64,000 nucleotides of DNA from Anomaloglossus baeobatrachus (lineage: Eukaryota; Chordata; Amphibia; Anura; Aromobatidae). This document shows positions 40,500-52,537 of this stretch, piece by piece. The notes under the pieces are model-generated. The model was not told the origin of the DNA. It did no database searches and saw only the letters and a program-made list of their open reading frames with translations. The stretch's first letter is position 1, and the number at the start of each line of letters is the position of its first letter. The DNA lies in NCBI RefSeq assembly GCF_048569485.1, contig NC_134353.1, forward strand, positions 530,689,008-530,753,007. The letters are read 5' to 3'. A program made the translations under genes and the position numbers.

Positions 40500-42086
40500 T
40501 CCCAGTTCAATAGGCATTGAAAGGTCATAAGAAAAGGATGTGGAAGCCAGATAATCGTAGACCTATTTCTCTTAAGTTGTTGGTCTCATTTAGGAATGTG
40601 TTGCCATATATTTGCTTTAATGATTTTGAGTCAATGGTGTTTAGGGTGGCTTTTGTTTTGGCATATTTTGGAGATTTTAGTATTAGTGAGTTAGTTTCCG
40701 TTAGTAGGAGTAGGTTGTCAGGATTAATGTTTTTAGATGTTTTGGTTACTGATAAATTGTTGAGGATTTTTATCAGTAGGTCAAAATCAGATCAGGAGGG
40801 TCTAGGATCAAACATTAGGTTATTTCAGGTCCCATTGTCATATGGGTAGTGGGACACTCTTACATATTTTGGGCCAAGTGAGCGTCAGGAAGGTGTGAAA
40901 TTAGCTGTTAATATGGATCATTTTAACATTTTGTGGTAGTGTTAGGGATATGAGATGGGACGGACTGATGAAGGAGATAAGCTGTTTAAAAACATTGTGG
41001 CCTTCTCCGAATTTGATCATTTTGCATTTGGGTGGGAATTATATTGGGAAAGTAAAGCTCTTGATTTAATTGCTGCCATGCAAATGGATCTTTCAATCAT
41101 TAGGTCCTGGTTTCCTGATGCGGGTTTGATCTTTTCCGAAGTCGTTCACTCTTTACAGTAGAATTGTGACAGGCTGAGGTTCCAGGAGCGAATTTAAAAA
41201 AGGATAAATGACGCTATGGAAAGATTTTTACCAATTATAAATGGGTTAACTTACAGGTATTTTGATCTGGAAGGATTTGTGAGCGGCATTTACAGGGACG
41301 ATTTAGTCAATCTGTCAGACGTGGGATTGGACATCTTCAATTTGGGGCTCCAAAATTGTGTTGAGAAATGGCTGTGATATTTGTTAGTGGGGGTGGGCCA
41401 AGGCCTGTTGGTCCTTGGCGTGTGGGTAAAGTCACCAGTTTTACTGGCGGACTGGTATCTATGGAATGTAATGGAGAAATTTAAATTAAAAAGATATTGA
41501 TTATATTGAATAATTTATGTAACCCTTAATAAATGTCATGGCTATTTAATGCCATTTATTTTATTCAAGTGTGGTGTCTTTTATTTCATAGGTAGGCCTT
41601 GTGTTGGCATGTACAGAGCACGGTGTCTTGTATGCCGTATCGACCGCATGATAACACAGGCCTCACTATTCAGTTGTATTTTTGGTGCTCATTTTGTCTG
41701 TGTGAGGAAAGGGTTAACAAAATTCTAGTCAGTAGCTCTGTGGTGTTCTGGTCCTGACTGGTTTATTCCGGTTTTTGCACTCCCATTTTTTCTGCCAGCT
41801 GATTGGATCAGCTGGTAAAAAATGCGAGAAGTTTAAGTATAAAAGTAGCGGCTTTCCATCAGATGGCTGTCAGAATATTTGAAGAGCAAGAAGATCACCT
41901 ACCCTCTCTCCCTGGAGAAAGACTGCTTCAAGAACTGCTTTCGTCGTGAGGTTTGTTAGAGGGAAAGTCGCCAGTTTTACTGGTGGACTGGTTTGCTATG
42001 GACTTCTCTTATTAAAATATTGGGTAAAGTCACCAGTTTTACTGGCGGACTGGTTTTTATGGAATGTTTTGGAGGAATTATTCTTA
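40500..42086 (+). mobile_element. Ngaro-like tyrosine-recombinase retroelement remains (fossil), main part
   Basis: Fossil. Parts: a tyrosine-recombinase-like region at about 40520-40920 (RRPISLKLL, AFVLAYFGDFSISELV, SRSKSDQEG), then an SGNH-hydrolase-like region at about 40955-41390 (ALDLIAAMQMDLSIIRSWFP, DVGLDIFNLGLQ). This gene order is known for Ngaro retrotransposons. After it come direct terminal repeats around GTCACCAGTTTTACTGGCGG and AACCCTTAATAAATGTCAT, present at 41420-41700 and again at 41960-42086 plus 47535-47700. The reverse transcriptase part is missing. It is broken, with several disruptions, and split by the DIRS element at 42087. Confidence 0.6.
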
Positions 42087-45000
42087 CCGTTAATTCGGTT
42101 TCTAGGAACCTTCCACGACAGCATGGGAGGTTGCCTCTCCACGCCCTAATAGGGACAGGAAGTACAAGATAGGATAAAAGGACCCTCCCACCTCTCATTA
42201 GCCAGTGTCTTACAAAGATCCAGAGCACATGAGAAGTATTAAAACACATTCCAGGAATATTGAGGAACAAGGAGGGAATGAAGTGCTGTTGTGGAAGGTT
42301 CCTAGAAACCGAATTAACGGTAAAAATAATTTGTATTTCTCTAGTCCCTTCCACAACAGGATAGGAGGAATACCAACGAATTGATACCTAGGGGGGACCA
42401 CAGCCTGCAGAACTTTCCTGCCAAAAGCCAAATCCCTGTTGGAATTCAGGTCCAGACGATAATGCTTCGTGAAAGTATGTAGCGAAGACCATGTAGCTGT
42501 CTTGCAGATCTGCTCGGGAGAAGCCCTTGCCCATTGAGCCCAGGAGACAGAGGTAGATCTGGTGGAATGTGCAGTAAATCCAGTCGGTGGTGACAGATGC
42601 TGGTTGAGGGTTGAGGTAGGCTTCTTTAATGGCTCACATGATCCAGTTAGCTATAGTGCTTTTAGCCACCTTTTTGCCCTTATTCCGACCGAAGGGTTGG
42701 ATGAAGAGGTTATGATCAATACGCCAAGGCACCATCAGTTTAGATAGTGTAACACCGTCCTGCGAACATCCAGAGAATGGAAGACTTCCTCCCCTGGAGT
42801 TTGAGGATGCTGACAGGAGGAAGGAAGGAAGAACAATGGATTGGGAGCGCTGGAAATCCAAAACTACCTTGGGAAGGAAGAAAGGGTCCAGTCGAAAGAC
42901 AATGCTGTCATCTCTGATGGTCAAATATGGTTCCCAGATGGATAATGCTTGAAGCTCCCCAACTCTCCGAGCAGAAGTAATTGCAACATGAAATGCAGCC
43001 TTGTGAGAAAGAGAGAGTATACTACAGGATGACAGAGGTTCATAAGGAGCCCGAGAAAGTCCAGTAAGGACCACATTAAAGTCCCAGGAAGGTGTGAGAA
43101 CCCTCTGTCGAGGACAAATCCTGGTAGCAGACACCATAAAGTGAGAATCCAGCGATGACTTGCCAGATCCGTATTGAAGACGGAAATGAGGGCTGAAACT
43201 TGCACCTTCAATGTACTGGGTTTAAGGCCCAAGTCCAATCCATTCTGGAGGAAGTCTAGAATTTGCGCTATGTTAGGAAGGAGTAGGTCAGAAGGATGAG
43301 CACCACACCAGGAGGAGACTCTTATCCAGATTTATTGTAAATACTGTTAGTAACAGGTTTACGTTTTCTTGCAGAGTAGCCACGACCTTATCAGAAAGGC
43401 CCTGGGCCCTTAGCACCTGGGCCTCAGAAGCCAAGCAGCCAACTTGAGCTTTTGAGGATCCGGGTGGAATAGCGGACCCTAAGATAGCAAGCTAGGGTCT
43501 GGACTCAGGAGGATCGGGCCATCAACTTTGAGAGCCATGATCAAGCCGTACCAACTCTTCTTCAGCCAGAGAGGAGCTACTAGGATACTTGGGACTCCGT
43601 CCTCCCTGATCTTTCGCAGGGCTCTTGACAGAAGAGGGATAGGTGGGACGGCATAGGCGAGACGAAAGGACCAGATGTGGCAGAAGGCGTCCACCAGAGA
43701 GCAGAACACTGCTTGATCCAGGCTCCACTCCCTTGTGTGAACATACTGACGACTTAGAATGTCTGTCTGAAGGTTCAAGGACCCCTTTAGGTGGATCGCA
43801 GAGAGGGACAGCAGGAACTTCTCTGCCCAGGGGAAAATCCGGGATAATAACCTCAGGGCGCCGGATCTTGTACTGCCCTGATAGTGGAGATACGCCGCCG
43901 TGGTGACATTGTCCGAATAGACCAAAACGTCAGAGACCTTGAGATCTTGAGCTGACAGGAGGGCTTCCCAGACCGCCCTCAGTTTCCGGTAGTTGGAGGA
44001 CTGGAAGTTGATGTAATGACTCCAGACTCCTTGAAATGGGGTGTTGGCAACCATAGCCCTCACCCCCGCTGGCTGGCATCTGTTGTCAGAGTAATGAGAG
44101 GCGTCTGTGTCCATGCAACCCCAACTACCGGGTTGCTGGGCTTCTACCACCAGAGAAGAGACGAGGTGACACTCCCCGACAGGCGACATCTTTTGTTCAG
44201 GGAGGAAGGGAGTCTGTCCCAATGTGACAGGATATGATCCTGAAGACAACGAGAGTGGGCCTGGGTCCACATGACAGATGGAATGCAGAATATCATTGAT
44301 CTCAGAGCCGACATAGGTGATCAAACAGTGGAAGATTCTTGCTGATGAAGAGCCGATATTTTGGATAGAAGGGTCAACCTGTGGTCCTCTGGGAAAAAGG
44401 ATGCCCGCCTGTCAGAGTCTAACAGCACCCTGAGAAATCGTTGTGTGGGGGAGGGCTGTAGCTGAGACTTCTTGAAATTGGGGATCCAGCCCAAAGACTT
44501 TTCCACATGGCTCCTGAGGGTGTGGGTGGAGGGAGCAATGAGAAGGAGGTCATCCAGATATGGCACCAGACAGATACCCTGAACCCTTAGGAAGGCAACT
44601 ATTTCGGCCATGATCTTTGAGAACACCCATGGGGTTGAGTAGATCCTGAAGGGGAGCACATTGAACTGCAAGTGAAGGACTTCCCCCTTCTGCAAAATTG
44701 CAAATTTGAGGTACTTCCTGTGCTGAGGATGAATGGGCACATGTAAGTAGGCGTCCTTCAAGCCGATTGTAGCCATCTGGTGATGTCGCTCTATCAATGG
44801 AATTGCCGATTTTACAGACTCCATCTTGAAACGACGGTATCAAACCCTTTGGTTGAGACATTTCAGGTTGATGATAATACGGAAGTCTCCAGACGGCTTC
44901 CTGACGAGGAAGAGGTGGGAGTAGTGGCCCACACCTACCTCCTGACTTGGAACCGGGGAGATGACTTTGGAATTAATTAACTCCTGTAATTTTGAATACA

Positions 45001-47534
45001 GGAGATCCTGGGAACCCTGTGATGACAGGGCAGTGACTCGGAGACCTGGTGGAGGGGGAGAGAGGAATTCTACCAGAAGACCTTCTCAAATGACTTTCAG
45101 TACCCACTGGCAGTTGGTGATGGTCCGCTATTGGGGAAGAAAATCCGATAGATGCCCCCCCTCACCAGAACCGAGTCACTGTTTGTCATGCTGATGCTGG
45201 GAAGGGATGAGGATATTCTTTCCTCTACGCTTGGGGTAGCTGCACCGACTAGACTTCCCATTCCCCTTGAGCTGGAAGGTCTGAGGCACCGAGGGACGAA
45301 AGGGCCATTTGCTGGGGGGTTTCTGCTCCAGAGGGGCCTTCCGATCAGTCGAATTATCCAGACTGTCATCTAGCGCTGGCCCAAACACCAAGTTCACTTT
45401 AAAGGGAAGAGAGCAGAGTCTCATTTTTCAAGTGGAGTCTCCTATACACGCCTTCAGCCACAAGGCACGTCTGGCAGAGCTGGACAACACCGAGGTCCTG
45501 GCCGCCAGGCAGACTGACTCCACAGACGTGTCTGCCAGGAAACTGGTAGCCTTCCTGAGAAAGGAAAGTGAATCCAGCAGATCATACCTAATGGTCACCT
45601 TGGAAATATGTGCTTCAAACTGGTCAAGCCACTTGAGAAGGGACCTAGAGACACAAGTGGAGGCAATATTTGCCTGAATGGTGGAAGAGGATGCCTCCCA
45701 AGATTTTTTCATAAGGCTCTCGATCTTGCGGTCCATCTGGTCCCTGAGCTGGAAAGTATCCCCAAAGGGGAGCGCCGTCTTCTTAGCCACACGTGCTACC
45801 TGCACATCCCCCCTTGGGACTTTCCAGTGAGTCTCATTGTTCTCTAGGGGAAACCTGCGGCTGAGGTTGCTCCTGAACCGTTTCTCAGGAAATTCCTATT
45901 AGGCTCATTAAAAATTAAATTAGGCTCAAGATGTTAGCGTGGACCGGAAACCCAACTTGTTTTGTCATTTTCAGGCTGGCGTACATTTCATCCTGAACCG
46001 AATGAAGGGAGTGGGACTGCTCCTCTTCCAAGCCCATAGTGCTCCAAACTGCCCCAATGAGATCTCCCAAATCATCAGAGGAGAATAGGAAAGATCGCTC
46101 AGATCTCCCGGAGGGCAAGGCCTTATCAGGTCCATCAGAAACTGAATCAAGGGCCTCCTCCTGATCAGACGAGGCTGTTTGGATCAGCAGTAGGGATCGA
46201 GGCTAGTGCAGCTTCTATTTCCTGCTTCATCATGGACCATAACTCATCTACCAGAGAAGGCTGTTCAGCTGTAATAATCTGGTCCGTACACTGCTGGCAG
46301 AGCTTCTTATCCCAATTTGAAGGGAGTTTCTTTGCGCAGACTGAGCATTTTTTTAATTTTCTCCGACTTCCTAGGGGCAGGCTTGTCTTTCTAAGGGAAA
46401 ACAGATAAGGAAGCAGTCAGTATAAGCCTGCATCCAGGCAGGAGGGACCCCTCCCCTTCAAACTTACTATGGCAGGGGGAGCACTGGGTTCTGTAGATGC
46501 AGGGAAATGCATGTCAGCCAGACCAACCGCGGTTCAGATGCCTTCAGGACAGCTTTTTATGTAGAAAAACCTGCCCCCCCCAGTGATCGTCACATATTCC
46601 CCGCCTCCTGCCACGGTCCCGGACAGGCCGCCATTATCATTGGTGTGTCCAATACGCCATCCATGTCAGCCGGAAGTGCCCCAGCCGGGGAAGCGTGTGA
46701 CTAGGAAGTCCCATTCCCCGGCAACACTTCCAGGCCATGCAGGATAGTGCGCGTACAGGAGGCAGCCGGTGAGCCCACATCGCCACAGAGGGTATCTGGA
46801 AGGCTGGAGCGGCGATCCCCCACCAAGGTGAGGGAAGCAGCAGAAGGAGGAGTAGAGAGCCCGATAACCACTGCCCAGCTGTAAGGTAAAAAAAAAAAAA
46901 AATATACGCTCCAGTTCGTCGGCCATTACACCATAGGAAAAGAAAAAACCTCTCCATGCCCCATGGGGACAGGAAAGATACTGGATAATGGGAGGTGGGA
47001 GGGTTCTTTTAACCTCTCTTGTACTTCCTGTCCCTATTAGGCCCTGTGCGCACATTGCGTTTTTACCCGTGGGTTTTTTGCGTTTTTGCCGCAGAAATTT
47101 CTTGAGAAAATGTTTGTAACCTTTCTGCAGACATTCCCCAAAAAAACCTATGGAAAAAAAAATAGCTGTGCACAGACTGCGTTTTTTCTGTCTCAAGAAC
47201 TTTCTTTCTGCAGAATTTCTTGAGAAAATGAATGAGCATGTTACTTTTTTTTCTGGAGGTACCTGTGTTTTTTTCAATAGATAATGGTAAAAAAAACACA
47301 GGGACCAACCTGTGGAAAAAACCACAGGGACCAACCTGCAGAAAAAAAAACGCATCAAAATCGCGTAAAATATGCGGTAAAAACGCATGCGTTATTGGTG
47401 CGGGTTTTTTTAACGCAAGTGTGCTAATCTTTCAGACTCTCAACAAATTTCTTGAGAAAAATCCTTTTTCTAGTGCGCACAGGGCCTTAGGGCGTGGAAA
47501 GGCAACCTCCTATGATGTTGTGAAAGGGACTAGA
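42087..47534 (-). mobile_element. DIRS-type retrotransposon C (fossil, nearly full length)
   Basis: Minus strand. Inverted terminal repeats: left about 42110-42200, right about 46960-47534 with a MITE inside. The shared tract is TAGGGACAGGAAGTACAAGA. An internal complementary region at about 42285-42375 carries words complementary to both outer ends, a DIRS hallmark. Parts from right to left: leader 46380-46960, gag-like about 45430-46200, reverse transcriptase about 44320-44860 (YLDDLL), RNase H-like about 43480-44320, and tyrosine recombinase about 42400-43240 (SARRVGELQALS). It is broken, probably five to ten disruptions. It lies in the terminal repeat of a Ngaro-like element. Confidence 0.85.
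47040..47486. mobile_element. Harbinger-type MITE 6 inside the DIRS terminal repeat
   Basis: Left GGCCCTGTGCGCACATTGCG and right GTGCGCACAGGGCC, flanked by TTA (47037-47039, 47487-47489). Without it the DIRS right terminal repeat reads through to match the left one. The interior has inverted TTTCTTGAGAAAA words. Confidence 0.85.
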
Positions 47535-47789
47535 GAATATATTGGTTTATTTATTGATTAATTAATTTATGTAACCCTTAATAAATGTCATTTAATGTCA
47601 TTTATTTTATTCAAGTATGGTGTCTTATTTCATAAGTAGGCCTTGTGCTGTCATGCAAGTTTGTGCGTGTTGTGTAAATTTCTTTCAAGGTTTGGTTTGA
47701 GGCAATACAGTGTACAAAACGACGTTATTGCTGAAAAGCACATTGAGGTGGGATGTAGAAAATGGGTTTCCAAAAGCGGAAAATCTTAA
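47535..47789 (+). mobile_element. Ngaro-like terminal repeat, distal part (fossil)
   Basis: Continues the second direct repeat broken at 42086 (AACCCTTAATAAATGTCATTT, TTATTTTATTCAAGTATGGTG, GTAGGCCTTGTG), matching 41520-41620. After about 47700 there is no recognised sequence before the next DIRS element. Confidence 0.55.
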
Positions 47790-50700
47790 ATTACTCACCG
47801 GTAATGATTTTTTCCAGAAGCCACGACAGCGCCACCAGAGAGATAGGTTCGCCCATCTTAGGACAGGAAACCCACTGAAATAAAAGGGCGGCATCTCTCT
47901 ACCGCATCAGTTTGGTTACAGAGCATAGAGAGGAATACCAGAAACACAATAAATCAAATAAACACCATACCATCACCTACACCAAATGAAATGAAAATCT
48001 GTCGGACAGTAGATACCAATAAGCCGAAGGGTGATAAGTAAGGAAGTGGTGGGAAGCAGTGGCGTTGTCGTGGTTTCTGGAAAAAATCATTACCAGTGAG
48101 TAATTTAAGATTTTTCCCTTCACCACGACAGCGCCACCAGAGAGATTCTGAAGACAACAACCTTAGGGAGGGACCATAGCCTCTAGAACCCTTCTACCAA
48201 AGGTCAGATCCACTGTGGCCGACAAGTTTAAACGGTAGTGCTGAAAAATGGTCGTAGGAGAAGACCAGGTAGCCGCCTTACATATGAGATCCAAGGGGAC
48301 ATCAGCTCTCTCGGCCCACCGCTCTGGTAGAATAAGCTGTGATACCTTGCGGGATGGGTCTATTCTGGGCAACATAAGCTGCCTTAATCGCCTCCCTGAC
48401 CAATCTAGCTATTGAACCCTTGGAAGCGGAACACCCCCGTCTAGAACCCTGAAAACACAGGAATAGAGACTGACTTTTCCACCAGGGCCTAGTGACCTCA
48501 ATGTACTGTCTTAAGGCCCTAGACACATCCAAGGTATGTAATCGTTCCTCCTTAGGATTCATAGGGGCTGGACAGAAAAAAGGACAATTTCCTGAGATTT
48601 ATGAAAAGACCTAGCTACCTTGTGTAAATAGGCAGGGTCAGTCCGCAGGAGTACTCGGTCATCAAAAAACTGCATATGGGGGGGTTTACCGAGATGGCCT
48701 GAAGGCCGCTGACTCGTCTAGCTGATGTCAGGGCCACTAACAGAGCAACTTTAAATGTCAGGAATTTAATAGAAGCACCAGTCAGGGGCTCAAACGGGGG
48801 CCCTGTCAGTCCAGAACCAGATGGAGATCCCATGGAGGAAACAGTAAACAGGTGATGTAATGATTAATGACCCCATAAAGGTCGAATGAAATTGCAGCTT
48901 GAACCCATCTCTAACAACTCCACGGATCCAATCACTGGATGAGATCTGACACCCAGCGGGGAAAAAGGAGGAGAGACGACCTCCTACCTGGATGGAAACA
49001 TCACCGAGCCGGCTTCTTACCCTCGGTAGAAGGGCCGAAGGAGAAGCCTGAGCGCTTCTTCTTGCTGTCTCTCCACCCCTCCTGGGATGAGGGTTGCTTC
49101 TTCCTGGAGAACCGTTTCCTTCGGAAGCTGCGCTGCCTAAAGGAAATAGAGGAAAAGGTAGGAAACCCTTTCTTTTTGTCACCAGCTTTCTCCAGGATGT
49201 CATCAAGTGGTTTACTGAAAAGGTAGTCCCCTTCGCAAGGCATGGCAAAAAGCTTTGACTTTGTGTGTGAGTCGCATGGCCGCCCTTTCAACCAGAGCGA
49301 CCTTCTTGCCGAGTTTCCCAGAGCTGCCGACTTAGCAGATAACCTCAGAGTATCTGCTGACGCATCAGCCAGGAAGGCCGCCGCTACTTTCGCTCTAGGA
49401 ATAGCCGCAAGAAGTTGATCACGAGGGGCTTCCTCCTTAGTCTGATCCTCCAGTTGCTGGATCCAGACCATCAGGGATCGGGCTACGCAGGTACCAGCGA
49501 CAGCTGGCCGGAGTGCTCCCACAGATGTTTTCCAAGCTGGGCGAAGATAGGTGTCTGCTTTCTGGTCCAACGGATCTTTCAAAGACCCCATGTCTTCAAA
49601 TGGGAGGGAGGTTAGTTTCGCCATCTTAGCCACGGCTACATCAATTTTAGGACAATGGTCCCACAGACAGGAATCTTCCTCCTGGAAAGGATACTTTTTT
49701 ACTTTTTCCGTAACAGGGACGGAGGATAAGCTCTCCTATCAGGCTTGTCCCACTGGTCTTTAATCAGTCTTTTCACTTTGTCGTGAACTGAAAAGGCACG
49801 TCGTCTCTTACGTTCAAGGCAGACGTCTCCCCTGATTCTCGTTCCTGCAGGACAGATCTGCCTGACATGGCAGGAACAGCTGGAAAAGCAAACCCGTTAA
49901 GAGATTCTCGAAGTTCCGCTCAGATGACATCCTTTAGGCTGCTAGCGAGATCTGGTGCCTCCTCCGCAACAGTCTTCTGAATGCAAGTTCCACATAACCT
50001 CTTCTGGTAGTCAGAAGGCAATGAGGCTCTGCACAAGGGACATTCCTTATGCTTGGTCTTGGCTGACTTCTTACTAGGCTTATCTGGTTCAGGTGAACGA
50101 GGGGTCCTCGGAACTCCAGCAGGCGGTAGACTTTGTGTAGGACGACCCCAACTAGAACCAGTTACACCACTCCTTGACGCAGCAACAGCTTCAGTGACTG
50201 CTTTTTGTGCTCCCCATGCTGCTCGCTCTCTTCATGCTCGCAGGATGCGTTTTGTGATTCCTCCATCAAAGCTAGAGGATCAGCAGACTAGAGCAACCTG
50301 GGACCAGCTGAGCCAGCGATTTATCCCTCTGCAGAAGTTAGCGGTGGGCAGTGTCCTCTTACTGCCCACCGCACATGCAGAGGCAACGCTTAGTTGTGAC
50401 GTCACCTCCAGCTAATTTCCTGAAGTGGGAGGAAGCTGCTGCCTCGCGTACCACCTGCTGGGACAGCCGCCGGGAAGGAAGCGGTGGCTCTGGCAGGAAC
50501 AGCCACCTGGCGCCGAACCAGGAACACTTGGCTATGCACAGGTACGCTTACCTTAATCATTGCCACACGTACCACCTGCTGGGACAGCCGCAGAGCAGGG
50601 ACACAAGGCCGGGGAGGAAGCTGCGGCTCTGGCAGGCACAGCCGCCAGGCGCCAAAACCAGCTTGTATCAAGTGCTTGCCCCATCTCGTACCCTCACCGG

Positions 50701-50945
50701 GAAAAAAAAACCCTCAAGAACGCATCCAGGGCTGAGGCCATGGAGCCGTGCAATTCTCCAGCTGCACACAGCCCTAGGACCTGTCGCCTTCACTATGGCA
50801 GTACCACAGCACTTCTGGTTCTCCTATTCTGAGACAGGAAACCGAAACTGATGTGGTAGAGAGATGCCCCCCTTTTATTTCAGTGGGGTTCCTGTCCTAA
50901 GATGGATGTACCTCTCTCTGGTGGTGCTGTCGTGAAGGTAAAAAA
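47790..50945 (-). mobile_element. DIRS-type retrotransposon B (fossil, internally deleted)
   Basis: Minus strand. Left terminal repeat at about 47815-47930, right at about 50825-50945, sharing GACAGGAAACC and TTTATTTCAGTGGG with element A. An internal complementary region lies at about 48060-48150 (CGTTGTCGTGGTTTCTGG ... CACCACGACAGCGCCACC). Parts present: tyrosine recombinase about 48160-48830 (TSARRVSGLQAIS) and gag-like about 49000-49900, then leader. The reverse transcriptase and RNase H middle is absent, so it could only have moved with help. It is broken, with several disruptions. Confidence 0.82.
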
Positions 50946-51447
50946 AAAAAGTGCATATTTTATAGGAAGATTAGAGAGATCTTACAGTAACTGGGAAGTA
51001 ACAGGTTTCCACATTTCTCACCACCCACAGTCATGGAAAGACTGAATAAGTCACAGTAAAAATATAGAAGGTAAAAATGTAGACACTGGTAAGGCATGGA
51101 CCAAATGCATATTTTCTTTTCTAAACAGGTCTATATAAGATTTTTGGGTTTAGCTCCTAGAACATTATTTCCCCTAGCTACATCAGCAGGATAGTGACCA
51201 GGGATGTACAATTTTTATATAATTGACTAAATAGTGTGATAAACAGGTGTATTCTCCAATTCCAGATCCTAAACCAGAGTCAGTAGCACAAGGTCTCAAG
51301 CCAGGACACTGATTAATCCTAAAAAGACATGCAAGAAAGAGCCACGAGTCAAGACTAGGTGGGCTGATCCAGCATCTAACCACAGCAACATTACAATCTC
51401 TTCAGATTGGGGCTGATCTAGGGGAAATAACCAATAGAAGGGAAACA
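50946..51447. other. Unique flank left of duplicated block B
   Basis: AT-rich sequence without recognised features. In copy A the corresponding place is occupied by the end of DIRS element A, so this may be the continuation of the duplicated block that lies beyond the window start in A. Confidence 0.45.
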
Positions 51448-51712
51448 TGCTTACAGAAACCCTATGCAAACAAGGGCTCATGGTGGGAGAAACCTTCTCC
51501 GCCCTGAACTAAATTAGTTTAAGTGGGCAATTTTCATGAGTAACACACAGACCTGTATAACTGGTATTGTCTTGCATATTGGTATTGGTAGCCATAAAAG
51601 TGCAACTCTGTACTACATAAAGATGATCAGATCCACACGTAAGGAAAATCTGACTAGACGTTCTTTGACTAGGATACAGAAACAAGACAAGAGATCCTTA
51701 AGTGCTGTGATA

Positions 51713-52537
51713 CCATATTTTTCGCTTTATAAGACACACCCCCAAATTTGGTGAAGGAAAGGAGAATTTATTTTTTTTAATGTTAAATGGGGTCCATCTT
51801 ATGCCAGTGTCCGTCTAACATCATATAGGGTATGTCCCTCATCCTAAAATTAATCTGGATATGGCCCCCTTATATTGAATATAGCCTCCTTGTGCTGGGA
51901 CATATCCCCCTGTGCTGCCCATGGCCCCTATAGATGGTACACCTTCCCTGTGCTTCATATGCCCCCCATGCTGCTGCCCATAAAACGAAACACTTTCCTT
52001 ACCTTCTCAGCGCTGTCCCTCCTCGTGTATCCCACCTCGCAGTTGAGCTCCGGCTTCCTCTACTTCCTGGTTCTTGCTGCCGGTAATGTGATCGGCGCGG
52101 CAGAGTGATCTCTCTGCATGTCTTATCACAGACCGCAGCAGCAGGAGACCTGAGATCAGCGCTGGAGGTAAGTAAAGCTTTTTTTTATTTTACTATGGGC
52201 AGCAGCATGGGGGCCCATCTCTAACACAGGGGGGGGGGGAATAATGTGCGATCAAAGGAGGGCGCAGGCAGATCTAATATGCCCCAGCCCCTCAGTGTGA
52301 TGCAGTTTCAGCACCACACTGCTGATGGACAGCAGCTGTGCATATTATATGTGCAGGAGATCAAACGCTGCCGCCCACAGCTGTCACCTTCCCCCAGGAC
52401 TGCTCAAGAGCAGACCCTGCAGTATATTATATATATTTATATGTACACCCCCGTATATTTGGTTTTTAAGACTCACCCCCTATTTTCCCCCCAAAATTTG
52501 GGGGAACAATAGTTGTCTTATAAAGCGAAAAATACGG
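51713..52537. mobile_element. TA-flanked MITE private to copy B, 825 bp
   Basis: Ends CCATATTTTTCGCTTTATAA and, reversed, CCGTATTTTTCGCTTTATAA, flanked by TA (51711-51712, 52538-52539). Copy A near 4062 has the empty site GATATAATTAAGG. Non-coding interior. Superfamily not assigned. Confidence 0.8.

Noticed and set aside
46666-47388. 240-codon open frame rich in Phe and Lys.
   Set aside because: It spans the DIRS leader and an A/T-rich MITE; no domain is seen and the frame is an accident of composition.
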